64,000 nucleotides of DNA from assembly GCA_036873135.1 (NCBI GenBank), contig JAPTYO010000059.1, positions 9,355,066 through 9,419,065 of the forward strand. Reading direction: 5' to 3'. A program made the position numbers and the translations under genes. Origin of the DNA: Clarkia xantiana subsp. parviflora. Lineage: Eukaryota > Streptophyta > Magnoliopsida > Myrtales > Onagraceae. Under the pieces are notes generated by a model, which saw only the letters and a list, made by a program, of their open reading frames with translations, was not told the origin of the DNA and made no database searches. Of this stretch, positions 23,136 to 35,039 are shown piece by piece (positions within the stretch are counted from its first letter, which is position 1; every line of letters begins with the position of its first letter).

Positions 23136-23256
23136 ACGGTGATCAAGAAGTCATGGCTCCCAACAAGAATTTTAAGAAGGTAGCGGCAGTGGTGGAAGAG
23201 ATAACAAAATCTCAGGCATATCCTACCACTTCAAAGCCAACAAATGAGGAAGAACC

Positions 23257-23836
23257 TGTTAGATTACGGGGAGTAATCACTACGGATACTTAAACAAGGC
23301 ACATGCTAGTAATTGGAATTACGCAGCGGAAGATTCACACATACCTTTAGGATGATCCGTAGACCCAAGATCTTCTCTGGAGGGAGTTCACGATCCTCCG
23401 GTCGGGACCCGTAGAGGTTCTTGTTAGAGAATCCCTACGTGGTGCAAGCTCCACAGCAAAACCTCTGATCGATTCTTGGCACGGGGACAGATCTCTGGAG
23501 AGTTTGCTCGAAGGCAATTTGGCACACCCTTGGTGAGGGTTATGGTTCGGCCGAAACTAAGGTTTATGGGGGAGGGTTTATCTCTCTAAAACACTCTTGT
23601 GAGGGAATTTTGATTAACCCTAAAAATCCCCTAACACCTCTTGTTTATAGGAGGAGTTACCCCAACTAGGGTTTCGGCCGGCCTATATATTTGGGTAGGC
23701 CCAATTATGGGCCTCCAATGTCAATTGGGATTTGGGTCTAGCCTAATTACCCCAATGTGACATTTACCCAAGTTCATTAGGTAAACTATACATATTATGG
23801 GCTACCAATTACGGCGCCCATTACCATATGCTTACA
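23257..23836 (-). repeat. 3' LTR of the copia element
   Basis: Runs from TGTTAGATTACGGGGAG to CCATATGCTTACA on the plus strand and matches 30555-31155. The adjoining 23837-23852 (GCTCCCACTCGCCAG...) reads as a purine-rich CTGGCGAGTGGGAGC in element orientation, the expected polypurine tract. Confidence 0.92.
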
Positions 23837-24589
23837 GCTCCCACTCGCCAGAATGGGAAGGTGCATGTTAATGTATTGTCGTCTAAATCTGCATCAACAT
23901 TTCTCTCCTTTGATCTGCTCCGTGCTTCCTAATAGTTCATACGAGGTTTGCCGTGCGACCGACGGATACGACGGGCATCGTGCTACTCATCTGTTAGGAG
24001 TATTGTAGCGCCCGCGGAACGTTGATTCCCTTTTTTCCAATCAACCTGTTATAAACAACATTTATATATTGTACCGCGATATATCCTAGGCCAACTGTTA
24101 ATTCTCCATTTGTCTAGTTTCCACATAGGAACACTTCTCCAAGGCATCCGTACAAGTATTCACTACCTTCAACTAATATCCGGTTGGTGGCCACCTAGTG
24201 AATACAAGAGTCGGTGAATTACAAGTGAACTTGACCATCCCCATCGGTCATATCCTTAGTTAGACCCAACCGATTTCCAAAGACGTGGTCACTGGGCCTT
24301 TTTGTTCAGCACTACGCTCGTACGCCGGGAAGCAAGCATTGAGCCTTACCTTAGATATGAGTTCTGAGTCCGTGAGGATACTTTAGGTGCCTCTTCATAA
24401 GGCTCCTGGTATCAATCACACGCTCGAGGTGAAGAATTTTGCGCAAGCCAGAATCACGAGGATTCCTTCCTAGCACAACCGAGCTGTGACCCAGTGGTCG
24501 AACGTGGCACGCGTAGTATAAAAGCATGCGTTGATAGCATACCAACCTTTTGGGTTGACAGGTAAGGGATATGTCAATCATGCTATCAC

Positions 24590-25950
24590 AGATTATATTG
24601 TCTACTACTATTAAAATTTAGCATGAAATAATTTCTCATCAATGTGTTTGGTCCTACTACGGTACTTCAGATTCTCAACTGTCGCAATGGATGCTTGACT
24701 GTCAGAGAAGACCTTCACAGGTTTATTCTCAACATCACCATCAAGCAGTGCAGTTAGAAACCTTTTGAGCCAGACCGCTTTCTGTGCATTCTTAGAGAGA
24801 GCTACGAATTCCGATTCCATTGTGGATAACGCGACTTAAGTTTGCTTCTTGCTCATCCATGAAATGGCAGCATTAGCAAGGAGGAATGTTCCTCCTGTGG
24901 TGGACTTACGATCATCTGGATTGCCACCATGGTCGGCGTCAATGTAATCGGTCAATTCTAACTTCCTGCCCTCAGAGCAGTTCGTAGTCGGCAGTATCTT
25001 TTTCGGATAACGAGTTCCTTGTTTTATAGTCTTTAAATGTTGATGACCAGGATCTGATAGGAAACGTGCTACTAGGCCTTACGGCGTAACATATATCCGG
25101 ACGGGCGCGTTACATGGCGTAGAACAAACTACCGGCCATACTAAAACATCATGCACCCTTTATCTATTCACGCTCTGCCAGGTTCTTGGGGGGGCTGTCA
25201 CGTTCTGACAGTGCGCACCCAAACAACATTGGCGTTTCCACAGATTTTGGCATCCTGTAATCTGAATCCTTTTCAACTTGTTGATATAGGCTTCTTGAGA
25301 CAGACACAATTTCCGGGTAGCCCGATCTCTAGCAATTTTAATGCCCAAGATGTACGTGGCCTCTCCCATGTCTTTAATCTCAAATACAGATGCCAACCAT
25401 GACTTTGACTTGTTCATAAAACTCACTCGTTTGCAGCAATGAGTATGTCGTCCACGTATAAGGTTAAGATGACATACTTAGACCCGGAGGTCTTATAATA
25501 CACGCACGGATCCTCGTGAAGATTCACAAATCCGTTTCCTATGATTTCCTCGTGGAATCTGCGGTATCATTGCCGAGACGACTGTTTAAGACCGTAAATG
25601 GACCTTTGGAGTTTATAAACTTTACGTTCGTTACAAGGAGTAATGAAACCCTATGGTTGCTCCATGTAGATCTCTTCCTCCAGGTTTCCGAGGAGGAATG
25701 CGGTCTTAATACTCGCTTGTTGAGGTTCGAAATCGAGACCTGCGACCAGGACCATAAATAGCACTTACCGTGGTTTTACGCACAGTTGGTGAGTATGTTT
25801 TGTCAAAGTCAATTTCGTGAAGTTGGGTACAACTTTTCGCAATAAGTCGAGCTTTGTATCGTTTGACCTTTTCCATCAGTGGCGAGCCTTCTTTCAGGAC
25901 TCACCGTATCCTTATGCCCATGTGGTTAGCAGGTAAATCAATTATTGATT
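24590..25950 (-). pseudogene. pol: Copia reverse transcriptase and RNase H remnant
   Basis: Read on the minus strand from 25950 downwards: KVKRYKARLIAKS, then KTAFLLGNLEEEIYMEQP, VYKLQRSIYGLKQSSRQ, the catalytic LTLYVDDILIAANE (YVDD at 25447-25458), FEIKDMGEATYILGIKIARD, then RNase H with DDRKSTTGGTFLLANAAISW and STMESEFVALSKNAQKAVWL, ending EKLFHAKF near 24611. Stops (for example after EQP and NE) and frameshifts break it. These motifs are diagnostic of Ty1/copia. Confidence 0.88.
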
Positions 25951-28026
25951 TTAATGGCATTCATTCAGGCGATCTCTCTCCTTTATTATTTTCTTCCATT
26001 TCTCTACTTGAGATCTTTCCAATGCATGTCGACTGTCGATAGAGTGAGGTTATCACTCTTCCAGATGGGATACTTCTTTGGAGAAGCTCGATGCCTTTGA
26101 CTTTCGTCTAGGCTTGTTTATCCCGTCTCTGAGTCTTAACGTCTCTTCCCACTCGGAATAATGCCTCTTATCAGAGCATTTCTTCCAATTGGGATCAATT
26201 CTCCAACTCGAGATGATGCTTCTCATCGGAGCATCACTTCTATTGGGTACAAGAGGAGTGCTTTAACCATAATCGATAACTTTCCTTGTACGACTTCTTG
26301 GTCTTAGAATTTTACTTCCAAGATGAATTCCTTGATCACTAGGATCTGAAACCATTTTTTGTCGGATCACTCCCACTGGGAACAATGGGTAGTAGATGTA
26401 GTTGTGGTATCCTCGGTTTAGCATTACGATAATTAGGTTCTACTTGATTCGTCCAAACAGCAACAGTGATTACTTGTGGTAGGTGTTTAGACCTCCCACT
26501 GGATTTATAATGAAAATGTTCCCATTATCATTTACCATGTCATTCACTTGAGTTGCTGGTTCAAATCTCTCACACTCGAATTAAGTGGGACCTGATGTCA
26601 GTAATATTCTCTTATGTCTGATCAAGACTCATTAATATGAACTGTCAATGCATCGGAAAATTCGTCCTCAAGTATGTAATGTCATATGTTCGACCACGAT
26701 ACCCTGATTTAAGTTGTAAACATGTATTTTCAAAGAGTAGTAACATACTCTTGTCCTAAATACGTGTTTAATGCGCAAATTAGTGCCGCGTGATGATTTG
26801 AGTAGCTCATTATCATTCTTTAGCTTTTATGACGGCGTGTCTTAACGATTACAATGAAACATAGTTTTACATAACATAGTTTTACATTAATGTGAATCAT
26901 TTTCTCATCATCCCATAGGAAACGTGTGACGAAATGACTACAACATTTATGTTTTCAAACTATGACTCTACAAGTGTGTCATTTGATTTGAATGCTTAGC
27001 CTGACTTATCGTTCAAGGCGTATGGAAGGAAAATCGATTAACCGACTTAATCCTTCTTCGTTTGCTAACTTATTTCGGAGATTTTATTCCATCTCCGAAC
27101 TAAGTGTTTCAGGTTTTCACCTTATGTGTCAGTTGATACTTTTACAAGGTCGTAGTAGCTTTCGAAGCCTACTTTCTACCGATGTAAACGTTATCAATAA
27201 GTTATTTCCGAAGGAATGCAAACGAAAATTCAGCACATCATCATTTTAAACACTTCTGTATTAAACTCATACTTTGAAACGATGTGTTCCTCTTTCAAGG
27301 TCCACTTGCGTGAGGCGCAACTTACCCTAGTTCAACCTTCAGTCAAATCATTTCATTTATGAATTTAACATAATTTAATCATATAGGTCTCGCATATGAT
27401 TATCATTACAGTTTATTTCATCCAATGGAGTAATAATAATAAAGTAAGAGTTTTAATCGGTTAATTCTTAGAACAACGCAATCAATGGATTTAATGGCAT
27501 GATCTAGTCCATAGACTTAGATGTAGGAGGAAATGTATGGATTTGCTTGATTCTGTCATTTATGATGTCAAATTCATTCTGGTTAATTACTTATTTCGGA
27601 TCGATCCCGTTTTTAACCGACTCAATTAATCTTGATAAGCATAACACTTTTCGAATCGAAAGGTAACTACTTTATTCAATAACCGAAACAGTGTATTCCA
27701 AATTTATAAATTAAACAAATAGAAAAACCAACATTGAATAATACTGGGGTCTCAGATCTCAAACTTGAAGCAGTCATGAAGAAGCTTGATGGACTAGATG
27801 TCTTAACCAAAATGTACCAAAAAAGGTACTAATATCATGGTGACTAAAGCACCAGATTATCGTTTAGACTTCTTTTTGCTAGGGGGTTGCCAAACATTTT
27901 AGCAGACCGATGAATCTTTCATCGAATGCCTCGGGCTCCTTTGGAAAATTTCTTTCTTTCTCATCTGTTTCAAATAGGTCTATCGTTGTTTTGATCGATT
28001 TGATCAAACGCGTTAGGCCATTCTTG

Positions 28027-28500
28027 TTAACATACCATGAAAGAGGAAATATTCTCATTACCTTCTAAGCCCGAGTCCATATCCAACTCATCAGCGGGAT
28101 CATGATAGGCTATTATGTCGTCATCACTGCATAGAATACTGAAATATTCCGCCATTAAGGCTCTAGCTTCAGCGGCCTTACCCTTACCGAAGCGAAGGTA
28201 TATGGCACACCAAAGATGCAATGCGCTGAGTTGTGTAAACTCTTCTTCTACTTCAGTTGACAGCGGCGAGAGGATCAACTCTCGTGCATTTCGATCCTTC
28301 CTCAACCTTTTCTTGTTGTTGCATTCATGTGGGTTTTTGTATTCGTCTAAGCTCAGCCTATCCGCCGTCGGATTGACCTGGTCGTCAAGATCCGCAGCGA
28401 TCAGAAGATCCATAACATTATCTCTCCATGCATCGTAATCCATGCCGTCCAGATTGCATGGCTCGTAGAACTGTACCGGGCCAGCCATGAAAGCTAACAC
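28027..28500 (-). pseudogene. gag: Copia gag-like N-terminal region
   Basis: An open frame beginning near MAGPVQFYEPCNLDGMDYDAW; the words DGMDYDAWRDNVMDLLIAAD resemble the 'L.G.NY..W...M...L...D' start of copia Gag (UBN2-type). Its place, between the 5' LTR side (30555) and pol (25950), fits gag of this element. About 2 kb of leader separates it from the LTR, longer than usual. A host gene is unlikely, given its position inside a bounded element. Confidence 0.6.
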
Positions 28501-29445
28501 ATTGATGGTTATGCAAAGTTAGGTAGACAACAACATTTTGAGAAAGAATTGCATACATCATATATCTATTAAGATTGTATCTGACAAATGATGATTCATC
28601 AGTCATCTAAACCAACCCACCACTAGTAAACCAATGGAAGATGGCTGTGAAAGAGTTCACATTATTGCAGTCTTCAATTCAATAGATCCGTCTTTTAAAA
28701 CGGTATTAATCGCAAATTACCGGAACGGGAATTTTAAAACAAGCATACCCGATCTTGGCTTTTCCAAGGCCCTTTTTATTTTGGAAAAATATTCCGATGA
28801 ATTTACTTATGCATATATAATTCTACTAATCACGTAAATTATCATACGCAAGTAACAATTATCAAACAAATCATACTCATGCTTACGCGTCATGCGTCTA
28901 ATGTCTTGAGGAACGCATGCTTGCATACATAATTCTACTTACAAGTAAATTATCAAATGCAACTACATCCTCAAAATTCTAGCATACGTGTCAAACATGA
29001 AAATTCCACAATAATCATACATATTTGGCGACAGGTTTTCGGTTTTAGAATAATTTTATACATTAGGGGCTGATTTGCAATTTTATGCTTATATTCAATT
29101 ACGCAACATTCTAGACATGAATCCTAGGCATTTACAATCATCACAACATGTCTATCCTAGTGCGCATTCCATATATTTGACCAGGGCTCCGCCTACAACA
29201 TGCAATGTCCAGCTAGCTTGACTATGTCAAGACAACATTTCCAATCATACATTAATATATATATTGAATAATAAACAATTGCAATTCAACCATCTAATAT
29301 CTCCGAGATCCATCCCCATAATCGAAACAAGGCATAAAGGTTAGCAACCCTATGAGCATTGTGTAGTCCATTTAGAGGTTCAAAAACATTTGGATTTTAA
29401 AACTTGACCACCCTATTTTATTAGTTGACTTGAATTCGGTTTTGA

Positions 29446-29645
29446 AAAACATTTCGGTTCAGATTGGTCCGATTCGGTTCAGAAAATCTGGTTCGGTTCG
29501 GTTCGGTCCGACAAATCCGGTTCGGTTCGGTCCGGTTTTAAATTTTAAAATCTGGTTCGGTCCGAATCGGTTCAATAAAATAGGATTTGGTTCGTTTCAA
29601 CACACAAAACCGGTTCGGTTAGATCCACTTAATTACCCCGGTTCG
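29446..29645. repeat. CGGTTCGG-rich simple repeat in the copia leader
   Basis: Imperfect repeats of GGTTCGGTTCGGTCCG and relatives such as CCGGTTCGGTCC fill about 200 bp of the copia 5' leader. The open frame across it (RFGPTNPVRFGPV...) is a product of the repeat. Low-complexity TA tracts follow near 29827-29850 and 29915-29936. Confidence 0.75.
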
Positions 29646-30539
29646 ACCCGATTAGGTCGAACCGATTGAGAAATCCCGGTTTAATATATTGGACCGGCCC
29701 AATAATTAAAAAATTTCAAAGGTTGGGCCGAAATGTTTACTTGTGGCCCAAGTAGGGTTTTATAGTCCAAAAATATTTAACTTAGTCACCAAGTAACATT
29801 AATTATATAAAATAATTTCCAATATTATATATATATATATATATATAATTCGGCCAAAATATAACATATATATATTTATTGCTAATATTCTATCTTTAAG
29901 ATTAAATCAATCAACAATATATATATATATATATATGTGAAAAAATCGGCTAGTATATATAAATATATATTTTATTTATTGTTAATATCTTAAATAGTGA
30001 AACATATATCAACAATATATTTTCTCAATCTTTTAGGTAACTAAAATATATCAATAATATCTTTAACCCTATTAAATATTTAGATATATTGATAGTGATA
30101 TATATTTCTATATATTTATGTGAATCTATCCTTATGTTCCTAATTATAGATATATTGTTACCTTAATTAAAAAAAATTAAAATATGGTAAACAATATTCT
30201 AGTGTGTGTGTGCCGTAATTTACTTGCTTGGTGACCAAGAAATTAAAATTTTTTCCTTGAAAAATCATTAAAATTTTCAGCACAAACACCAAATTAGGAA
30301 CAAGTGGTCAAATTTCAAGATCAAATTTTAATAAGATCTACAATCCAATGTTTGATTTTGATATATATTACTCTTTTCTTGAAGATCACGAACATCAAAT
30401 TAACCAAGAACATCATGAAAATTTCGGTTTCACAGAGAACCCTAAAAATCGAAAATTTTAAAATTTTCTTTTTAAAATTTCGGATTTCATATTTAAATTT
30501 CAAGAACATTAATTTATCAAAATCATGAACTCCTAACAC

Positions 30540-30553
30540 TGGCTCTGATACCA
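30540..30553 (-). other. Primer-binding site of the copia element
   Basis: Plus-strand TGGCTCTGATACCA reads TGGTATCAGAGCCA in element orientation, one base from the LTR. This is the classical initiator-Met tRNA site of plant copia elements. Confidence 0.93.
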
Positions 30554-30554
30554 C

Positions 30555-31155
30555 TGTTAGATTACGGGGAGTAATCACTACAGATTACTTTAACAAGGTA
30601 CATGCTAGTAATTGGAATTACGCAGCGGAAGATTCACACATACCTTTAGGATGATCCGTAGACCCAAGATCTTCTCTGGAGGGAGTTCACGATCCTCCGG
30701 TCGGGACCTGTAGAGGTTCTTGTTAGAGATGCCCTACGTGGTGCAAGCTCCACAGCAAAGCCTCTGATCGATTCTTGGCACGGGGACAAATCTCTGGAGA
30801 GTTTGCTCGAAGGCAATTTGGCACACCCTTGGTGAGGGTTATGGTTCGGCCGATACTAGGGTTTATGGGGAGGGTTTTTCTCTCTAAAACACTCTTGTGA
30901 GGGAATTGTGATTAACCCTAAAAACCCCCTAACACCTCTTATTTATAGGAGGAGTAAATTGGACAAAATTCCACTTTACCCCACCTAGGGTTTCAGCCGG
31001 CCTATGTATTTGGGGAGGCCCAATTTTGGGTCTCCCATGTCAATTGGGATTTGGGTCTAGAACAATTACCCTAATGTGACATTTACCCAAGTTTATTAGG
31101 TAAAATATACATATTATAGGCTACCAATTACGGCGTCAATTACCATATGCTTACA
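30555..31155 (-). repeat. 5' LTR of the copia element
   Basis: From TGTTAGATTACGGGGAG to CCATATGCTTACA on the plus strand, matching 23257-23836 closely. It is 21 bp longer than its partner, mainly through AAATTGGACAAAATTCCACT near 30957. Confidence 0.92.
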
Positions 31156-31887
31156 GACCCTCCTCAAAACAATGGTGCTCGGGAGGAAGAGCAACCTCTC
31201 CACTTTGACCCACCTCCAAATACAGTGGATCCAGAGGGGGGAACATGGACGACTCCTACCGTTGTCCCCAAATAAGCGATGGCCGCATTCATAGCCTTCT
31301 GGAACCTGGCTCAAGCGGGAACCATTCCCGACAACAAGGAGCCAGCTCAAGAAATCTCCCACAAGGAGGATGTGGCCTTCAGTGTGAAGATCGCTGAGAC
31401 TAACCTTCCGGAGAATGAAGCTCAAAAGGCTCCAAATTTGACAAGGCGACCAAAGAACCTGTCTTATCACTATATGACAGGTAGAAGAACTGCTAGAGAA
31501 AAAGAGAAGGGGAGCGAGCGAGATGCTGACTGTTCGTGATCATACCTCCCACCCCTTCTCTAAAAGTATCTTCGAAACTCGAGTTCCCCCGCAAGTTTTT
31601 GCGATGAACATCGACGACTATACTGGCGAGGGAGACCCCGTTCGCCACATCAATGCTCACAACTCTTCTCTCCTGGGGAGAAGGGCAACACCGGATCACT
31701 ACGTGGCTCTCTTCCCGACGACTCTTAAAGAAGAAGCCTCCACATGGTTCTATGGTATCCCTGAAAATTCCATAGATTCATGGGAAGAATTGAAGACCAA
31801 GTTCATCGAGGGGCATATCAGCCAGAGGCAGCGCCTCAAAAGCATGGACTTTCTGGATAAAATTGAACAAGATCCTGATGAGACTTT

Positions 31888-32485
31888 TGTTTGATTACAG
31901 GGTTGATTACTATGGAAACATAAATAAGGTACATGCTTGTAATCAGAATTACGCCGCGAAAGATGTGCACATACCTTAAACTTTTTTCCTAGTCCCGAGG
32001 ATCTTGCTGAGTGAGTTCACGATCCACTGGACGGAACCCGTAGAGGTTCTTGTTAAAGAAACCTTACGTGGTATTAGCTCAACAGTAAATCCTCTAATCG
32101 ATTCTTGGCAGGGACGGATCTCCAGAGTGTTTTGCTCTAAGCAAATTGGCACACCCTAGGTAGCAGGTGAGATTCGACCGAATATGTGTAGAAGGGGGGA
32201 AGGGTTTTTCTCTCAAATCACCAATTATGAGAAATTGTGAATTACCCCAAATAAAACCCTAACACCCCTTATTTATAGGAGAAGCAAAGTGGACAAAAGT
32301 CCACTTTGCACCTCACTAATTTCGGCCGGCCACTTATGCTAGGGAGGCCCAATTTTGGGCCTCTCATGTTAATTGGGATTTGGGTCAAGCCCAATTTCCC
32401 TAATGTGACATTAACCCAATTTCTTAAGTTACCTATACATATTAATAGGCTACTAATTACGGCGCCCAGTCACCATATGCTAACA
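31888..32485 (-). mobile_element. Solo LTR of the copia family
   Basis: 598 bp, from TGTTTGATTACAGGG to CACCATATGCTAACA, aligning along its whole length with the LTRs of the copia element 730 bp to the left but more diverged. It is flanked by ACTTT (31883-31887) and ACCTT (32486-32490), a 5-bp duplication with one mismatch. No internal sequence is present, so it is the product of LTR-LTR recombination. It splits gag of gypsy copy B. Confidence 0.9.
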
Positions 32486-33944
32486 ACCTTGGCCAGTTAT
32501 TACACCTGATATCATAAAATACTCCAACAGCTGAACGAATATGCCACTGATGGTGAGCTGATACAGATTTTCTGGAGAGGTCTATGAGCCCAAAGTCAAG
32601 CCCTGAAAGATAGCATGGTGATGAAGCCCGTGCGAAAAATCGATGCTCTCACTATTAAGGTGAAGAAATACATCGACCTAGAAAGGTCGCATGAAAATTC
32701 ACCAACACTCGGGAAGCAAGTTGTCCTCTCTAGAACAAAGGAAACCCCAGCCTCGAAACCTCAAAAGAATAAAGATAGGCGTGATGGAGGCTTCCGACAG
32801 GGAAATCGCCAAATCCAGAAAAGGGATATTAGTCCCCACTTAGCAAGGTATACTCCCCTCACGCACAACATCTCTATGGTACTTCAAGAGATGGAGAAAC
32901 TCAGACTGGATGACCCACCTCCAGCAAGGAAGAATCTGATGGATCACCAAATAAATGACTATTTTCGATATCACCGCACCCGGCGGCAGGACACAAACGA
33001 GTGCACTATCTTAAAACAAGATATTGAAACTCTTATTCAGAGAGGCAAATTGTTAAAATTCGTGGAAAAGCCGACTAGCGCCCCCAGAAAACGGAATAGA
33101 AGCCCTCATGGAGATTCTCGCTCACCACACATAATCACACCACCCCTGTCCAAAGGGGAATCGTGAACGTTATTGCGGGAGGATTTGCATCCGGTGGCGA
33201 GATAAATTCAACTCGAGAGGTATATGCCGCCCAGATATCCGCGGCGGCCATAATGGGAAAAAGACCTCGGGACCCCGACTTGGAAACTATAGTTTCACAA
33301 CGGACGATCTCTAGATGGTAGATCAACCTCATGAAGACGCCCTGGTGATTACCCTCATCATATCAGCATATGAGGTCAAAAGAATCCTCATCGACAATGG
33401 AAGCTCAACTGACATCCTTTTCTACGGAGCCTTCTTACAACTGGGATTCACTAAAAAAGACTTGAAGAAAGTCAATTTCCCCTTAATAGGCTTCGCGGGA
33501 GAAAAAATCTATCCCATGGGCGCCATTCGATTGCCAATAATCTTGGGAAAGAAAAGTAAAACCCTAAAGATCGACGTACTCTTCGTAGTTGTCGACGTCG
33601 CTTCCGCCTAAAACGCCATCATCGGAAGGACTACCCCAACCCTCATCGAATTATTCCTTCAACTGCCTATCAAATCATGAAGTTCCCAACGCCTCAAGGG
33701 ATAGGAGAGGTTAGGGGAGACCAGGACATGGAACGTCACTGCTACAACACGTCGACACGACGCTCAGAGAAGTCAACAAAAGTTTCTGAAAAATACTCTT
33801 TTATACTTATGACTAATGTCTCGAAACTTCTTTTTGATGTAATATTCAGGAAATGATGAATGAATATAGCCCATCGAGGCTCTTTTTCACAAAATTTATT
33901 CGAGTATTTCCATCAATAAAATATAGAAGATCGGCGTCTACAAT

Positions 33945-34690
33945 CTCGGTTTTCGACATTATGTGCCCAAGATGGCAATAAAGCCTAGGTACGTCGACAA
34001 CTCGATAGAAGATCGACGTCTACAAATCGATTGTCGACATTATGTGCCCAAGATGACAATAAAGCCTAGGTACGTCGACAACTCGATAGAAGATCAGCGT
34101 CTACAAATCGATTGTCGATATTATGTGCCCAAGATGGCAATAAAGCCTAGGTAAGTCGACAACTCGATAGAAGATCGACGTCTACAAATCGATGTCGACA
34201 TTATGTTCGTAAGATGACAATAGCCTAGGTACGTCGACAACTCGATAGAAGATCGGCGTCTACAAATCGATTGTCAACATTATGCGCCCAAGATGGCAAT
34301 AAAGCCTAGGTACGTCGACAACTCGATAGAAGATCGGCGTCTACAATCTCGATGTCGAAATTATATGCCCAATATGGAAATAAAGCCTAGGTACGTCGAC
34401 AACTCGATAGAAGATTGGCGTCTACAAATCGATTGTCGACATTATGTGCCCAAGATGACAATAAAGCCTAGGTACGTCGACAATTCGATAGAAGATCGAC
34501 GTCTACTACTCGATTGTCGACATTATGTGCCCAAGATGACAATAAAGCCTAGGTACGTCGACAACTCGATAAGAGATCGGCGTCTACAAATCGATTGTCG
34601 GTATTATGTGCCTAAGATGACAATAAAGCCTAGGTACGTCGACAACTCGATAGAAGGTCGGTGTCTACAAGCTCGATTATCGATACAACG
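33945..34690. repeat. 81-bp tandem array in gypsy copy B
   Basis: About nine units with the core CCTAGGTACGTCGACAACTC recurring at 33984, 34065, 34146 and onward at about 81 bp. Each unit also contains ATTATGTGCCCAAGATG. Because 81 is divisible by three, the plus strand translates as a 27-residue repeat (KPRYVDNSIEDRRLQ), which I regard as an accident. It is the counterpart of the 83-bp array in copy A, in the same place and in reversed orientation as expected. Confidence 0.92.
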
Positions 34691-35039
34691 TGTCCAAAGA
34701 AGTTAGATATCAAGATGAAATTCCTTTTTAGGAAGTCTTCAATTGAAAATCTAATATCAGTCATATCACTTAGATTTGGCAACGATGAAAAGAAAGACAT
34801 TCCTCGTTAATTGATTAAAAAAGTTGGTTATTCTCAAACTAAGTCGATAGTTGGCATTGTAAACCAAAGACGGCCATAACCTAGGTTTGTCAACAATCTG
34901 ATAAAAGGAAATGATTAAAACCACAATAAATTCTTTCAACATAGGAAGAACTCGAATATCTTTTCATTAAAGAGAAAGGCGAGTTACGAAGTCAAAAGTG
35001 AAAATACAGATACATTATTATCTAAGAAAGCTTGGTAGG

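Larger units (their letters stand above)
23257..31155 (-). mobile_element. Ty1/copia LTR retrotransposon, full length but decayed
   Basis: Minus-orientation element with LTRs at 23257-23836 and 30555-31155 and a 5-bp target duplication with one mismatch (GAACC at 23252-23256, GACCC at 31156-31160). It interrupts gag of gypsy copy B. The primer-binding site is the initiator-Met type. The pol order (reverse transcriptase followed by RNase H near the 3' end) is the copia layout. Many stops show it is dead. The integrase region (about 26000-28000) was not recognisable to me. Confidence 0.92.
23153..33800 (+). pseudogene. gag: Gag and protease of gypsy copy B, in four pieces
   Basis: The ATG at 23153 opens MAPNKNFKKVAAVVEEITK. 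The frame is cut at 23256 by the copia element and resumes at 31161 (AFIAFWNLAQAGTIPDNK, then the capsid words FAMNIDDYTGEGDPVRHINA and FPTTLKEEASTWFYGIPENS). It is cut again at 31887 by the solo LTR and resumes at 32491 (the alignable words are LASYY and, further on, VMKPVRKIDALTIKVKKYID). It continues through a knuckle-like FRYHRTRRQDTNEC and the protease at 33315-33611 (catalytic LIDNGSS, then MGAIRLPIILGKKSK). The last recognisable protease residues end near 33780. In-frame stops and frameshifts are present in addition to the insertions. Confidence 0.82.

Noticed and set aside
24351..24581. 76-codon minus-strand frame next to the copia RNase H
   Set aside because: It lies between RNase H and the polypurine tract, in the 3' untranslated part of the copia element, with no known motif.
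28027..28500. Independent host gene on the minus strand
   Set aside because: It lies between the LTRs of the copia element in the gag position and has a copia Gag-like N-terminus.
29430..29669. 79-codon frame RFGPTNPVRFGPV
   Set aside because: Translation of a simple CGGTTCGG repeat inside a copia leader.
33963..34706. Open frame MAIKPRYVDNSIEDRRLQ repeated, as a repeat protein
   Set aside because: It is an effect of the 81-bp array period; the related array in copy A has an 83-bp period and cannot encode it.
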